Assembly (NCBI GenBank): GCA_034231615.1
Contig: CM067318.1
Span: 38,225,382-38,289,381, forward strand
Direction: 5' to 3'
Length of the DNA stretch: 64,000 bases
Source of the DNA: Meghimatium bilineatum
Lineage: Eukaryota > Mollusca > Gastropoda > Stylommatophora > Philomycidae
Positions within the stretch are counted from its first letter, which is position 1. Every line of letters starts with the position of its first letter. Below are positions 12,331-22,767 of the stretch, one piece after another. Below the pieces are notes generated by a model. The model was not told where the DNA came from. It did no database searches and worked only from the letters and a program-made list of their open reading frames with translations. Made by a program: the position numbers and the translations under genes.

Positions 12331-12722
12331 AGCTGCTGGTATTCATCACAACATGAGATCCACTCCCTATCTCGTTACATTGCTGTCTTGCTGGGATTGA
12401 ACGTGATTAGGTTCTCTAATTATTTGTGTTTTCTAAAGGGTCATCCAAGCCGGGCACGTCGGTGGTGAAAGATCGGGAAATTGGCATTGTCTCTCCCTTG
12501 GGGGGTGTTTTATTTGGTTGTAAACTAAATTCAAATTACATAAATAGCAGTTATATACAAATTATTCGTGGTTATGTAGACAACCTTCCATTATTAATAA
12601 CCCTAGACTGTATATGTGTATGTACGTGTGACTAGTCCATATGATTCCAGTTGTTATATATATCCACGCAGGTGCCTCATAATTTCTCTTCCATTTTGTT
12701 TCCTTGTACCAAGTTTTAACAC
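12331..12722. other. No gene seen
   Basis: No recognisable feature. Confidence 0.4.
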
Positions 12723-12724
12723 TG

Positions 12725-12912
12725 TCAGTTAGTTAGTTGGTTGGTTGATTGATTTGTTAGTCAATCAGCCAGTCAGTCGGTCGGTTGCTTGGTTTGTTGC
12801 TTGGTTGGTTGGCTAGTTGGTTCGTTGTTCAACCAGCCACTCAGTTGGCTGGTTGGTTTTTTAGTCAATCACTTGGTTGGTTGAGTAGTTGTTCAACCAG
12901 TCAGTCAGTTAT
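12725..12912. repeat. Degenerate GGTT/CAGT simple repeat
   Basis: TTGGTTGGTTG-type 4-bp repeats alternate with CAGTCAGTCGG and AACCAGCCA stretches, so parts are complementary to each other and could fold back. Confidence 0.7.
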
Positions 12913-12979
12913 TTGGTCAAAAGTCCATCCTCTTTGCATTATGATCCATATGTTCACAAGTTCTCCTTCTCAAGAATTA

Positions 12980-13485
12980 CGTTGGAGTGTATTGACTGTC
13001 CACACCTGAACTGTGTTGGGAGTACCAGCCCGCCTCTGATATACATCAGCGTGTATTGACTGACCAGACCTACATTGTGTTGGGAGTACCAGTCCACCTC
13101 TGGTTACCTGCATAACATTCTTGTTTTGCAACATTCCGCTTCACATAATATTCATATTGTCTACACACACAAGGTTGTACCTTCATATACATGCGGTACA
13201 TCGATCACTTTTTCCATCTCTCAAAAACCATTCAGGACATCAGCTCGGACCATGGCTTGTTCGGTCCACATGATCACCGTACATACAAAACTGTCTGCGC
13301 ATGTCCAGTTACAAATATTAAATTTATTCTTCTGGGAGAGATCGTATGTCTGTGTAAATAAATCATTGAGTCTGACGGCCATTTTGGAATATGCATCGGT
13401 CATTTTTGAGTTTTGACATCCTTTATATAGTGGCGTGGAATACTGTTGAAAACTTTATATAGTGCCGTGGAATACTGTAGAAAAC
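12980..13485. repeat. Short direct duplications in otherwise unique DNA
   Basis: A segment of about 67 bp (GTGTATTGACTG ... GTACCAGCCCGCCTCTG) at 12983-13035 recurs at 13051-13103. A 33-bp unit (TTTATATAGTGGCGTGGAAT) occurs twice at 13420-13480. No gene is seen between them. Confidence 0.6.
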
Positions 13486-13714
13486 TCTTTGTGGCTCAGA
13501 TTGGTCTTTTGAGTCACATGGAGCATCACCATGGCTCATAGATTAATACTATCTTCTGGAAAGACGGAAAGCTGCGTACTACGTAAGATGTGTGTTGTAC
13601 GACATCATATACAAGGAATGTTGACTATATTTATTATTTTGTTTGGTTTGTTTGTTTATTTAGTCCTGTGGTACCTAGGGTGGCGTTTAGGGCAGAATTT
13701 AAGTTTCTCCATGC

Positions 13715-13870
13715 CTTGTGGTTCGTTGCAAGCTGTTGTCTAGTTCATGGATGGTGTTAATACCCATTGTCATTGCCTCGTTCTTGATTGTTTTTCGTAG
13801 TTCTGTCCTGGGTTCTCCACGATTTCGTTTTCCTGTTGCAGACCATGACAGAGCTTGGTGGTTAAGTATA
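13715..13870 (-). pseudogene. LINE C-terminal tail fragment
   Basis: The minus strand reads NHQALSWSATGKRNRGEPRT, then LRKTIKNEAMTMGINTIHEL. It parallels the tails at 43.3-43.7 kb and 62.5-62.7 kb (xxQSLxWxPxGxRxRGRPxETLRRTI). This segment follows the reverse transcriptase in endonuclease-reverse transcriptase LINEs. Confidence 0.7.
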
Positions 13871-13939
13871 TTCTCATATAAGTACATAACAAACATACAT
13901 TAGTTCATTTAAAACACATTTTTTACACAGTATTTATAT

Positions 13940-14068
13940 TTTTGGACTGTTTATATTTTGTGACTATGTGTTTATATTTTGTGACTATGTTTTTATATTT
14001 TGTGACTATGTGTTTATATTTTGTGAATATGTGTTTATATTTTGTAAATATATGTTTATATTTTCATA
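13940..14068. repeat. 21-bp tandem repeat, about 6 copies
   Basis: The unit is TGTTTATATTTTGTGACTATG with A/C substitutions in later copies. Confidence 0.88.
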
Positions 14069-14069
14069 C

Positions 14070-14172
14070 AGCCGTGGTTCTCGATCTGCGCCATATGCGC
14101 CCAACCGGGGTGCCATAGAGACCTGCAGGGAAGCCACGGAGAATAATTTTGAAATTGTGGGTCTACAGGGAT
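14070..14172. mobile_element. Possible hAT-type MITE remnant
   Basis: CAGCCGTGGTTCTCGATCTG resembles the CAGnG...TTCTC start of hAT terminal repeats. No matching inverted end or target duplication is visible, so this is tentative. Confidence 0.25.
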
Positions 14173-14174
14173 GT

Positions 14175-14398
14175 AAGCTTAGGAAGAATAAATGAGCAAT
14201 GTATAGCCTATATAAAGGATAAATCAACAAAGTATAGCCTATATGAAGGGTACATTAACAAGGTATAGTCTATATGATGGATAAATGAACAAAGTATAGC
14301 CTATATGAAGGATAAATGAACAAGGTATAACTTATATGAAGGATAAATGAACAAGGTATAACTTATATGAAGGATAAATGAACAAGGTATAGTCTATA
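14175..14398. repeat. 31-bp tandem repeat, about 7 copies
   Basis: The unit contains GGATAAATGAACAAGGTATA followed by GCCTATATGAA. An imperfect first copy overlaps the end of the preceding segment. Confidence 0.9.
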
Positions 14399-14493
14399 TC
14401 GAAACACTTTAAAAAGTCGTGGTTATTTTCACAGCAAATGTTCTTAAACGGAGGCACAGCAAAATAAAAAAATAAGGATTACTGACAGTGTAA

Positions 14494-14494
<1 letters not shown>

Positions 14495-14574
<80 letters not shown>
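14495..14574. repeat. (GATT)n microsatellite, 20 copies
   Basis: Perfect tetranucleotide repeat of about 80 bp. Confidence 0.97.
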
Positions 14575-14575
<1 letters not shown>

Positions 14576-14619
14576 GGCTGATGTTGATGATTTGCTGTGA
14601 TATGCCAACTTTGGGATTC

Positions 14620-14795
14620 TTCTTCTTCTTCAACGTTCATTCTCAAACTCCCACTGGATATCACTTGTATCAGGACCATAGTCCTATTAGATTTCCAGAA
14701 GGATGTAGTCCAGAGAATGGAAATGCTTTCTGTCACCGTTTTATTTGCGCCAATGGCCCGACACATCCGTCTTCGGCGGGAACTTTTGGATTATA
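14620..14795 (-). mobile_element. Dispersed repeat family X, minus copy
   Basis: The reverse complement of this segment runs from GCCGAAGACGGATGTGTCGG through CATTTCCATTCTCTGGACTA to CAGTGGGAGTTTGAGAATGA. The same order of blocks occurs at 18.8, 36.0 and 51.8 kb. It carries no coding region, and the class (SINE or MITE) is unknown. Confidence 0.65.
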
Positions 14796-14944
14796 TCTAT
14801 TCTGTAGTCAGTGCCTGTTCTCCGGGCTTCATATGTGTTGTACATTCTTGCAATGACTGTTCTTGCTTCCTTCATAAATACTCTGCGATGGAGTCACACT
14901 TTTTTCTAGTGTCTGTCTTCCCCATCCATTCAGCTTTCATATTT

Positions 14945-15258
14945 ATGAATTTATTCAGTGTGCACATTTATTTAGTGTGCACATTTATTAAGTGTGCACA
15001 TTTATTTAGTGTGCACATTTATTTAGTGTGCACATTTATTCAGTGTGCCAATTTATTCAGTGTGCACATTTATTTCGTGTGCACATTTGTTCAGTGTGCC
15101 AATTTATTCAGTGTGCACATTTATTTCGTGTGCACATTTGTTCAGTGTACACATTTATTTAGGGTGCACATTTATTTAGTGTGCACATTTATTCAGTGTG
15201 CACATTTATTCAGTGTGCCAATTTATTCAGTGTGCACATTCATTCGGTGCACATTTTC
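14945..15258. repeat. 17-bp tandem repeat, about 18 copies
   Basis: The unit is GTGTGCACATTTATTTA with TTCAG/TTTAG and GCACA/GCCAA variants. The stop-free frame over it is a repeat artefact. Confidence 0.92.
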
Positions 15259-15442
15259 CAGTACTAGAATTGGTGTATGGGAAAGATGTGCAGATATGAC
15301 ACAGTTCTGAAGATTGAGGATGGCAGAAAATAATGTCGAACTTTTGTTAGGAAAAACCGGGGTAATGCAGTTCTGTTATCACTGGTAACACACACGATAG
15401 CACACACAAGCAAAGTGGTGCATTCGCTCAGACGACAAGTGA

Positions 15443-15915
15443 ATGACAATGGAGAATTTGGCAGTAACCAAAGATTTGAAATGGAAGTGCTTACAGACTG
15501 TCTGCGAGCATGCCTGTATACTCAGTGACTCGATGAGCATGATTGTGAAAGTTCAGGCGTGGAACGTTCGGGAACAGTGGCTGGATGCAGTGAAGAATTC
15601 CTGTGTGGGTAGAGTGACTTTTATTTTTGTCGGGGATATGCGGGAGTCCGGTGTAATGAGACATCGGATAGGTTGGCCGCCCACGCTTCTACTACGGATG
15701 TTGGTAGAGCGATTGATCGGACAGTCATTTTGAATGCCCAACGGGAAAACGCACGAACACATGACTGTACAAGTGACGATGACTCTTGTTCCATGACTAT
15801 AATAAGGGAGCTAGGTTTGAAATGTAGTTTCACTAGAAAGGAGCAGTTTCGTGGGCGAGAAAGAACGATGGGATGGTCAAACAACGACGTACTGGGACCG
15901 TCAGTCAACGTGTAA
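15443..15915 (+). other. Unrecognised, relatively GC-rich open region
   Basis: A 97-codon + frame (15443-15733) contains KVQAWNVREQWLDAVKNSC, loosely like the last helix of a PH domain. A second + frame (15673-15915) overlaps it in another phase, as if one coding sequence had shifted frame. There is a minus frame too. Base composition differs from the flanks. It could be an exon or an old transposon piece; I cannot identify it. Confidence 0.25.
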
Positions 15916-15987
15916 TAGCGGATACACTCAAGGAACGATCTGAGCACCTATGGACTTGTCCCGAGTGCAATGACGATGATCCAAGGA

Positions 15988-16007
15988 CTAACTAACTAAC
16001 TAACTAG

Positions 16008-16060
<53 letters not shown>

Positions 16061-16062
16061 GA
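15988..16062. repeat. (AACT)n microsatellite
   Basis: About 18 copies of ACTA/AACT with one interruption (AGCTA). Confidence 0.95.
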
Positions 16063-16530
16063 TAGCACACGTGATGTGTAGTTTCGCCTCTTCGATTACA
16101 GTTTTGCTACAGTTACTACCTATAATCGATCTCTTATTAAAGCCATTACAGCTAACACGCTACGTGCGTATAAAGACACTGAATGTGGCACAACTTACAG
16201 AGCGACCATAATTGCATCTTTTCTCGACACATTATTCTTACGCCCAGTATAAAAAATGACTAACATGAGCTGTGGTGTCATCGTCACGTGAGCATACTTT
16301 AACAGGAGCATCTGATGAAGGTAATATTACTAAACGTCGATGAGGTGGATTATAAAACAGACACTGCTAAATCCTCTGCAATGGAGTTTTTGCAAAATTT
16401 TCCTCTATTACTTGCTCCACCCACTGGTTGTGTGTCACATTACACGTTAGATATTGATTCGTGTTTCCTTAGCCGTGTTTCATGTTTCTATTGTGCTAGA
16501 ATTTATCTTTCTATTGTAGAGGAATGTCTG
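16063..16530. other. No gene seen
   Basis: An open frame at 16315-16608 has no recognisable domain. Confidence 0.4.
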
Positions 16531-16564
16531 GTTCTTGTCGTTTGCGTTGTTCTCTTTGTAACGT

Positions 16565-16790
16565 CTGTAACGAGCTTGTGGTGGAGTTGTTTGGATATCA
16601 TGCTCTAGCTCAACAAGATGCGAGTTCAAATCACACTGATGGCAGGTTTTATTTCTTTCACGCCCGTGTGTTACCAGGCCAGAATTGGGAGTAAATAATA
16701 GCGACACTGGTATCTGCCATGTATGTCATAAGAGAAAAGTAATGACATTTTGGGGGAGGATTTGTCTGCCCAATGGCATAGAGGGTAAAA
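16565..16790 (+). mobile_element. tRNA-derived SINE, family A
   Basis: The head has an A-box-like GAGCTTGTGGTGGAGTTG and, about 40 bp on, a B box in GCGAGTTCAAATCACACTG. The body ends with GGGAGTAAATAATAGCGACA and GTCATAAGAGAAAAGTAATGA, shared in variant form at 24.8 and 36.5 kb, which defines a family. There is no open reading frame. Such elements depend on a partner LINE for reverse transcription. Confidence 0.7.
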
Positions 16791-16794
16791 GTAA

Positions 16795-17112
16795 CTTCGA
16801 AATAATACAAACGTTGATGTAAATCCAGGAAAAGGGTAATACATTTTTTTAAATCACAAAGACACATAATCACACCTCAAACAAATCTACGTTTCGACCA
16901 AAAGGCCTTTATCAAAACAAAAATTGAACATACACAATAGAAAACGACAAATAAAAAATATTGACTTTCAGATGATAAAGTTCACTGTAATGTGGAAATT
17001 GAACCGGAATAGAAGTTACAAGATCAGAGGTGAAACGCCACCGAACATGTAATGTACAAAAATAACAACATACACGTAAAACGAAATAAACAAAGAGATA
17101 ATGGAGCAATTA
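16795..17112 (-). mobile_element. Penelope-like retroelement 3' fragment with hammerhead-like core
   Basis: On the minus strand 16889-16917 reads TTGATAAAGGCC, TTTT, GGTCGAAACG. A type I/III hammerhead core is CTGANGA, helix II, GAAA. Here GGCC and GGTC can pair as helix II and GAAAC is intact, but C3 and G8 are changed. Penelope-like elements are known to carry hammerhead motifs in their terminal regions. No RT or GIY-YIG domain is seen. A second diverged copy is at 12.05 kb. Confidence 0.35.
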
Positions 17113-17139
17113 GAAATCATACGTGAGACAGGCGCTACA

Positions 17140-17275
17140 GTTTGGAGCCTAGTTTTCACGTTTGTATTGAAGAGCTACAGTGTGGAACCTAGTTTTCACG
17201 TTTGTATTGAAGAGCTACGGTGTGGAACCTAGTTTTCACGTTTGTATTGAAGAGCTATAATTTGGAGCCTAGTTC
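17140..17275. repeat. 40-bp tandem repeat, about 3 copies
   Basis: The unit contains GGAGCCTAGTTTTCACGTTT followed by GTATTGAAGAGCTACAGTGT. Confidence 0.85.
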
Positions 17276-17344
17276 CCAGTTTTACATTGTTAATATATTG
17301 TAAGTAGTAGTGTACAGCATTCCGTCTCTCCAGATGATATTATT

Positions 17345-17692
17345 ATAGTTCTCAGGATTTAAATACCTGGGAAGTATATTCACAGACAACGGAAAATTAG
17401 ACAGAGAGATTTAGCCAAGATGCCAGAAAGCAAACATAGTGACACATCAGTTATCACCATTACTACTCAGCCCAAAGATCAAGATGGAAGTCAAGAGACA
17501 GATGATATGCAGTATTTTTATGTCCACAAATCTCTATGAATGTCAGACATGGGAACTGACAACAGCCCAGCCGAGAATACTTACAAGAAGATCTGGACAC
17601 AGGGCTAAAGGAAGACCTAGAAAAAGATGGATAGATAATATCAAGATAAACCTGAACAAATACGGATTCAACGCAACCAACGTAACACATCT
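17345..17692 (+). pseudogene. LINE fragment: end of RT domain and C-terminal tail
   Basis: The + strand reads GFKYLGSIFTDNGKLDREI, a typical C-terminal RT motif of non-LTR elements, then YECQTWELT and finally GRPRKRWIDNIKINLNKYGF. An in-frame stop follows DREI. The same tail recurs on the minus strand at 62.1-62.3 kb. The 33-bp array at 17.7 kb starts directly at its 3' end. Confidence 0.8.
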
Positions 17693-18328
17693 GTATCAAT
17701 GCATGTATCATGTTCCCATTATTCCGTATCAATGCATGTATCATGTTCCCATTATTCCGTATCAATGCATGTATCATGTTCCGTTCCCATTATTCTGTAT
17801 CAATGCATGGATCATGTTCCCATTATTCTGTATCAATGCATGTATCATGTTCCCATTATTCTGTATCAATGCGTGTATCATGTTCCCATTATTCTGTATC
17901 AATGCGTGTATCATGTTCCCATTATTCTGTATCAATGTATGTATCATGTTCCGTTCCCATTATTCTGTATCAATGCGTGAATCATGTTCCCATTATTCTG
18001 TATCAATGCGTGTATCATGTTCTCATTATTCTGTATCAATGCATGTATCATGTTCCCATTATTCTGTATCAATGCATGTATCATGTTCCCATTATTCTGT
18101 ATCAATGTGTGTATCATGTTCTCATTATTCTGTATCAATGTGTGTATCATGTTCCGTTCCCATTATTCTGTATCAATGCGTGTATCATGTTCCCATTTTT
18201 TCGTTATCAATGCGTGCATCATGTTCCCATTATTCTGTATCAATATATGTATCATGTTCCCATGATTCCGTATCAATGAGTGTATTATGTTCCCATGATT
18301 CCATATCAATGCATGTATCATGCACATC
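17693..18328. repeat. 33-bp minisatellite, about 19 copies
   Basis: The unit contains ATCATGTTCCCATTATTCTG followed by TATCAATGCATGT. Some copies carry an extra CGTTCC (38-39 bp). The open frames on both strands come from the unit and are not proteins. Confidence 0.93.
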
Positions 18329-18464
18329 ACGTCTGCATACATCTATGTACCGAAATAGAGATCGACACTGATATTTTTTTCCCAGACTGTAATTCTCCAT
18401 AAATTAGATCCTTCGGTTTTCTTCCATTTCCCATCTTTTTAGTGTGTCCCAGCTATCTGAGTCT

Positions 18465-18668
18465 GCACAGAATGAACATAGAAAATACTGTGATAATGTC
18501 TGTGCTTTCCAAACGATCAGTGTTAGTGACTTTGTCTTGCCACTTAACTCCAAGAATTCTACGTAAGCACAGCGTGTGAACGCCGTTTAGCCGTATCTAT
18601 TGGTGCATATACGTTGTCCATGTTTCACTGCAGTATAGGAGGGCGTTGAGGGCACAAGCATGGTCAGC
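18465..18668 (-). pseudogene. LINE fragment downstream of RT domain
   Basis: The minus strand reads CALNALLYCSETWTTYAPI and then, after a frame change, ILGVKWQDKVTNTDRLEST-like residues. This is the LLYGSETWT...RILGIKWQDKVTN block that follows the RT in many LINEs. Confidence 0.7.
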
Positions 18669-18794
18669 CAAAAATTTAGTCTGTATTGTTAATTATTATG
18701 TTTCCCTAGACAACATATTATAATAATTGAAAGAAAAAATAACACTTATGTGTCCACTGTTATCCTGGATTTGAAATTCCTTCATACATATTTT

Positions 18795-18972
18795 GACTTC
18801 TTCTTCCGCCGATGACGGATATGTCGGGATATTAGTGCAAATAAACCGGATACACAACGCATTTTCATTCTGTGGACTACATTCTGCTGGAGATCTACTA
18901 AGACCATCGCCCTGTTACATGAGAGATCCAGCGAGAGTTTGAGACGGAAGACTGAAGAAGACTATTTAAACA
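18795..18972 (+). mobile_element. Dispersed repeat family X, + copy
   Basis: Blocks in order: CCGATGACGGATATGTCGGG, ACACAACGCATTTTCATTCT, GAGAGATCCAGCGAGAGTTT, GACTGAAGAAGA. This is a single-copy form of the module that is amplified about 26-fold at 51.9-53.0 kb. Confidence 0.75.
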
Positions 18973-19059
18973 ATCCGTTTCTTTCATAACCAAATGAAAA
19001 CTAGTGTAACATCTCGGGCATGCGCCCCATTTCTTTCTTAATCATCTTTTTTTTTTAAT

Positions 19060-19620
19060 TTGTGTAATGATGGTTTTGTCTCATTTGGTAGAGGCACGCC
19101 TTTTCAACCTTGGATTGGTTTCCAAATTGGTTATATCAGGGCGTTTCATCTTTTATTTAATCATTATTTCCTTTCATTATCTATGTCTTTATCACGTTCC
19201 TTATTTGTTTTTTTCTCATTTCATTTTGATTTGGTCTTCTGTTCCTCTCTCTCTCTCTCTTTCTCTCTCGTTCTCCCTCTTATCTTTCCCACTTATTTTA
19301 TTTCACTTTTCTCTGTATTATTGTACTCTCCTCTCTCTATCTCTCTGTTTATTTTTCCTTATATTTTCTTCTTTCCGTACTCTTAATCTGGCTTCTACTA
19401 TTACACCTTTCTTTCTTCTAGCGCATTTTCTCTTCTTTCTATTTTCATTTTTATCTTCCTTTTTTTAAATCTTCTTTCTCGTCATCTTTTTGCCTTCTTA
19501 TTTTTTGTTTCTTCTCAATTCTCTCATTTTAAAAATTCTTTCTCTATTTCTTCGTTTCTTCCTCTTTTATTAATCTTTTCTTTCTCTTTCTAGCATGTTA
19601 TTTCGCCCATCAACATCGAC
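19060..19620. repeat. Pyrimidine-rich low-complexity tract
   Basis: About 360 bp (19235-19595) of C/T-rich sequence such as CTCTCTCTTTCTCTCTCG on the + strand. Open frames here reflect the absence of purine-rich stops. Confidence 0.7.
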
Positions 19621-19639
19621 ACACTTTTCCATTTAGATA

Positions 19640-19775
19640 CCACCTCTTCAGCTTAACATCCCACCAGCTTAACGTCTCACCAGCTTAACGTCTCACCAGA
19701 TTAACATCCCACCAGCTTAACATCTCACCAGCTTAACTTCTCACTAGATTAACATCACACCAGATTAACATCTTG
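19640..19775. repeat. 17-bp CCAGCTTAACATCTCA array
   Basis: About seven copies of CACCAGCTTAACATCTC. The same unit reappears at 20155-20272, so one array has been split by the 19.78-20.15 kb segment. Confidence 0.8.
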
Positions 19776-20154
19776 ATTCTTTATTCTTGATTAGAAAACT
19801 GGACTCACAGCACGTGGGGCATTCCCATAAGTGCTTCGCCCTCTGTTCCAGCGGCCATTCGACTCGATGGTGTTTCGAGTCCAATGCCGCCGAAACAGAC
19901 GTCGACATCAGGGCACAACTCTGGCCCTTGCGACATGTTTCTTTGTTGTTACGCCCATCCACGTCGTGCCCGTAACTAGTTCAAAAACATCGCCGGCCCG
20001 TCGGAACAACATGGTAACTGATATCAAAGGTTACGACTACGGGATTGTATAGATGATGTGCCATGAAGCTTCTATAAGAAGATAACTTCAACATAAAGGC
20101 ATGTCATCTACTAAGGTTTTCTGTTGCATTGTTGGTTTGTCTAGTGAGCCATGA
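19776..20154. other. Unassigned insert between two halves of one array
   Basis: GC-richer than the surroundings. Open frames on both strands (19765-19962 minus, 19831-20052 plus) have no domain I recognise. Its position inside a split array suggests an insertion. Confidence 0.4.
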
Positions 20155-20272
20155 TTAACATCTCACCAGGTTAACATCTCACCAGGTTAACATCTCACCA
20201 GGTTAACATCTCACCAGGTTAACATCTCACCAGGTTAACATCTCACCAGGTTAACATCTCACCAGCGTAACA
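20155..20272. repeat. 16-bp AACATCTCACCAGGTT array, about 7 copies
   Basis: More homogeneous than the related half at 19.64-19.78 kb (GGTT in place of GCTT). Confidence 0.9.
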
Positions 20273-20344
20273 ACCGTTTATTTTAAAAGCAACAACTATC
20301 AAACTAATAAGCACATTTTCCAAATATGGCCATTTAGATATGGA

Positions 20345-20475
20345 ATATCATATTTAACATTTCAAATATTTCAAACATACAAAACGTCATCTTTAGCATA
20401 GCAAATATTTCACACATACAAAACGTCATATTTAACATTGCAAATATTTCAAACATACAAAACGTCATTTCTAAT
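20345..20475. repeat. About 57-bp repeat, 2-3 copies
   Basis: ATTTCAAACATACAAAACGT recurs together with GCAAATATTTC. Confidence 0.75.
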
Positions 20476-20605
20476 ATACATGCCATTTTTAAACAGAAAC
20501 ACCTTTTTTCTAAATCACCACCGGCATTTTTCATATTGTTAGAACTAAAAAAAAACAAAGAAATAATAAATAGAAATGTAATCTTGTGTTTATTGTTGTC
20601 CCCAG

Positions 20606-20778
20606 AATGTGGAACTGACTGGCACGACTGTCCAACCGATCCTTGAGAGAACACAAGATTGAACGAACAATTATGGACAGCAAGGGTCATAAGTTCTGTT
20701 ACGCCTCATTGTCTCATCCATCAATGAAGGAGGCTATATCTCTTCATAATGTCTCCATCCTAAAGTTGGCTGTTCTAG
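20606..20778 (+). CDS. F-BAR protein gene, first coding exon
   Basis: The exon follows a good acceptor (TTATTGTTGTCCCCAG) and ends at G|GTATGT. Translation probably starts at 20673, where ATG has A at -3 and G at +4. It gives MDSKGHKFCYASLSHPSMKE and then AISLHNVSILKLAVL, leaving one base (phase 1). That base plus TA from the next exon makes valine. A TGA lies in frame upstream at 20616, and a tiny upstream frame (ATG TGG AAC TGA) sits at 20607-20618, so 20606-20672 looks like 5' untranslated sequence. The peptide would be the start of the first F-BAR helix. Earlier, purely untranslated exons may lie upstream. The start is inferred; the phase match to exon 2 and the position of the following array support it. 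Confidence 0.6.
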
Positions 20779-20814
20779 GTATGTGTCTAGCTCTCTCGTT
20801 CACTAGTCTTATTG

Positions 20815-21432
20815 CTAACATCCATTGCTAACATCCATTGTTAACATTTATTGCTAACATTCATTGTTAACATTCATTGCTAACATCCATTGTTAACATC
20901 CATTGTTAACATTCATTGCTAACATACATTGTTAATATTCATTGCTAACATCCATTGCTAACATCTACTGTTAACATCCATTGCTAACATCCATTGTTAA
21001 CATTCATTGCTAACATCAATTGCTAACATCCATTGTTAACATTCATTACTAACATCGCTTGCTAACATCCATTGTTAACATCCATTGTTAACATTTATTA
21101 CTAACATCCATTGTTAACATCCATTATTAACATTCATTACTAACATCCATTGCTAATATCCATTGTTAACATTCATTACTAACATCCATTGTTAACATCC
21201 ATTGTTAACATCCATTGCTAACATCCATTGCTAATATCCATTGCTAATATCCATTGTTAACATTCATTACTAACATTCATTGTTAACATTTATTGCTAAC
21301 ATCTACTGCTAACATCCATTGTTAACACCGAGAAACTAACATCCATTATTATCATCGAAAAACTAACATCCAGTGATAACATCCATTGATAGCATCCAGT
21401 GATAGCATCAACAATGACATAACATCCATCAT
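20815..21432. repeat. 13-bp CTAACATCCATTG array, about 45 copies, in intron 1
   Basis: Two interleaved variants, TAACATCCATTGT and TAACATTCATTGC. The array starts about 35 bp after the splice donor at 20779 and decays at its 3' end (GATAGCATCCAGT). Confidence 0.93.
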
Positions 21433-21589
21433 AGCATCACATTTGCAACCATTTCTGCAATGTTCTGTATGATTGCAAACAAGAATGCGATATTATTTTT
21501 CCATTATGTTGCCAGGTCTAAACTTCCATGCACGTAGTAAGAGACGAATAAGGAGGTTTCAGGGTGCACTTTGATATAACATCATTCTT

Positions 21590-21742
21590 TTCTTCTTCTT
21601 TTTCTACGTTAGTTCTCATACTTCCAAAGATTAGCAGGATATAGTCTGGAGAAAGTAATACGTTATGTCATGGTTTACAGCTTAACTGCGATACCTGCGG
21701 CTTGCGAACTGAGACTTCTGACTTTAATATGGCTTCAAATAA
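21590..21742 (-). mobile_element. Diverged dispersed repeat (family X-like end)
   Basis: AGCAGGATATAGTCTGGAGA followed by GTTTACAGCTTAACTGCGAT is shared with 39.5-39.6 kb. The first block resembles the CTACATCCTGCTGGA part of family X in reverse orientation. Confidence 0.5.
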
Positions 21743-21894
21743 CGTGGATTCTCTACGGAATGCGATAATCAAATCCAGCTTTTGGTTGCTATTGTACAAT
21801 GTGATATGCCTTTGTGTTAGAATGATTTTGTGATAGCTCTAAATAATCATTACAAGTATTTGGCAACAGTTCATATAAATATTTGCAATATTTA

Positions 21895-22149
21895 ACGGAA
21901 GTCTATCTATTCGCTTAACCCTTTGTTGCCTTTCAGCGTCAGGGGTAGAAGAGTTATCTGGAGATGGCCCTCTTGTGGACTGAGTATATTGTGGAGTTTG
22001 TCGCCTCTTTGATTTCGGTATCTCATATTCGTGGTCGGCCTCTAGGTCTACCTTCACTGTAACTGTGTAACATAGATAGCTGTGGTATGCTGTCTGATGG
22101 TAGTCTGCTGATGTGCACAGACCATTGTCTCTTAATATATTCCAAGATT
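21895..22149 (-). pseudogene. LINE family L1a, 3' coding part (minus), interrupted
   Basis: Read on the minus strand this encodes LEYIKRQWSVHISRLPSDSI and GRPRGRPRIEVDLE, the tail also present at 36.8-38.3 kb (minus), 55.2 kb and 61.2 kb (plus). The element continues at 22474-22690 after an insertion of 315 bp. The frame is broken. Confidence 0.8.
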
Positions 22150-22464
22150 AAGCCTGGCACACCCAGATCACTGCTGGCATCACGAAATTTAAAAAAAGAA
22201 AGAACACTGCGGGCAATCCACAAACGCATGAAGCGGAAGGACAATTCCGAAAATTCTCCTACCCCGAACCTTCAGCACTCCTGCATGTACTGCAATAGAA
22301 CTTTCCGTTCACGAATCGGACTCATCGGAAATCTACGAACTCACAAACCAAATTAGTTTATTACCAATTTTAATTATTATTTATGTATTTAATTATTTTT
22401 TCCATCGTATTTAATGTTTTTCATGCCATGCTCATCTTCGCTTGCGTAGGAGGAACATCATCAC
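22150..22464 (+). mobile_element. 5'-truncated LINE with C2H2 finger, nested in an older LINE
   Basis: The + frame ends with CMYCNRTFRSRIGLIGNLRTH (CxxC, HxxxH-like spacing cut to the LRTH end), then a stop and a 3' region ending GAGGAACATCATCAC. Many lophotrochozoan and cnidarian LINEs end with such a finger. The insert is flanked by the 9-bp direct repeat TCCAAGATT (22141-22149 and 22465-22473), a target-site duplication from target-primed reverse transcription. Confidence 0.8.
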
Positions 22465-22690
22465 TCCAAGATTGGAGTGGTACCGGTTCTTTGTCTAATG
22501 TCTTCATTTCTTACTCTGCCTCTTAACGATATTCCTAGGATTCTGCGTAAGCATGCCATTTCAGATGTCACAAGTTTACTTTTATCTTGTGTTGTCGTTG
22601 TCCATGTTTGGTTTGGTAACAACGCGTTAGTTTAATAATTGTTTTGAATAGTGTTGTTTTGGTGTTTAAATCTACATTTTGCAACATTTT
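22465..22690 (-). pseudogene. LINE family L1a, continuation (minus)
   Basis: Minus-strand sequence matches 37.18-37.36 kb, which encodes LCYQSQTWTMTAQDKRKLVT and MACLHRILGISLRDRVRNED. It is the post-RT part of the same element as 21.9-22.15 kb. Confidence 0.75.
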
Positions 22691-22767
22691 ACAACATAAA
22701 TCTACATGGACATTTGTTGGTTACAACTGGGAGATTTCTATATAGAACTGAAATGATCTATTTCCAG

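Noticed and set aside
22087..22356. C2H2 zinc-finger transcription factor exon
   Set aside because: A single finger of the LINE-terminal type lies within a 315-bp insert flanked by a target duplication.
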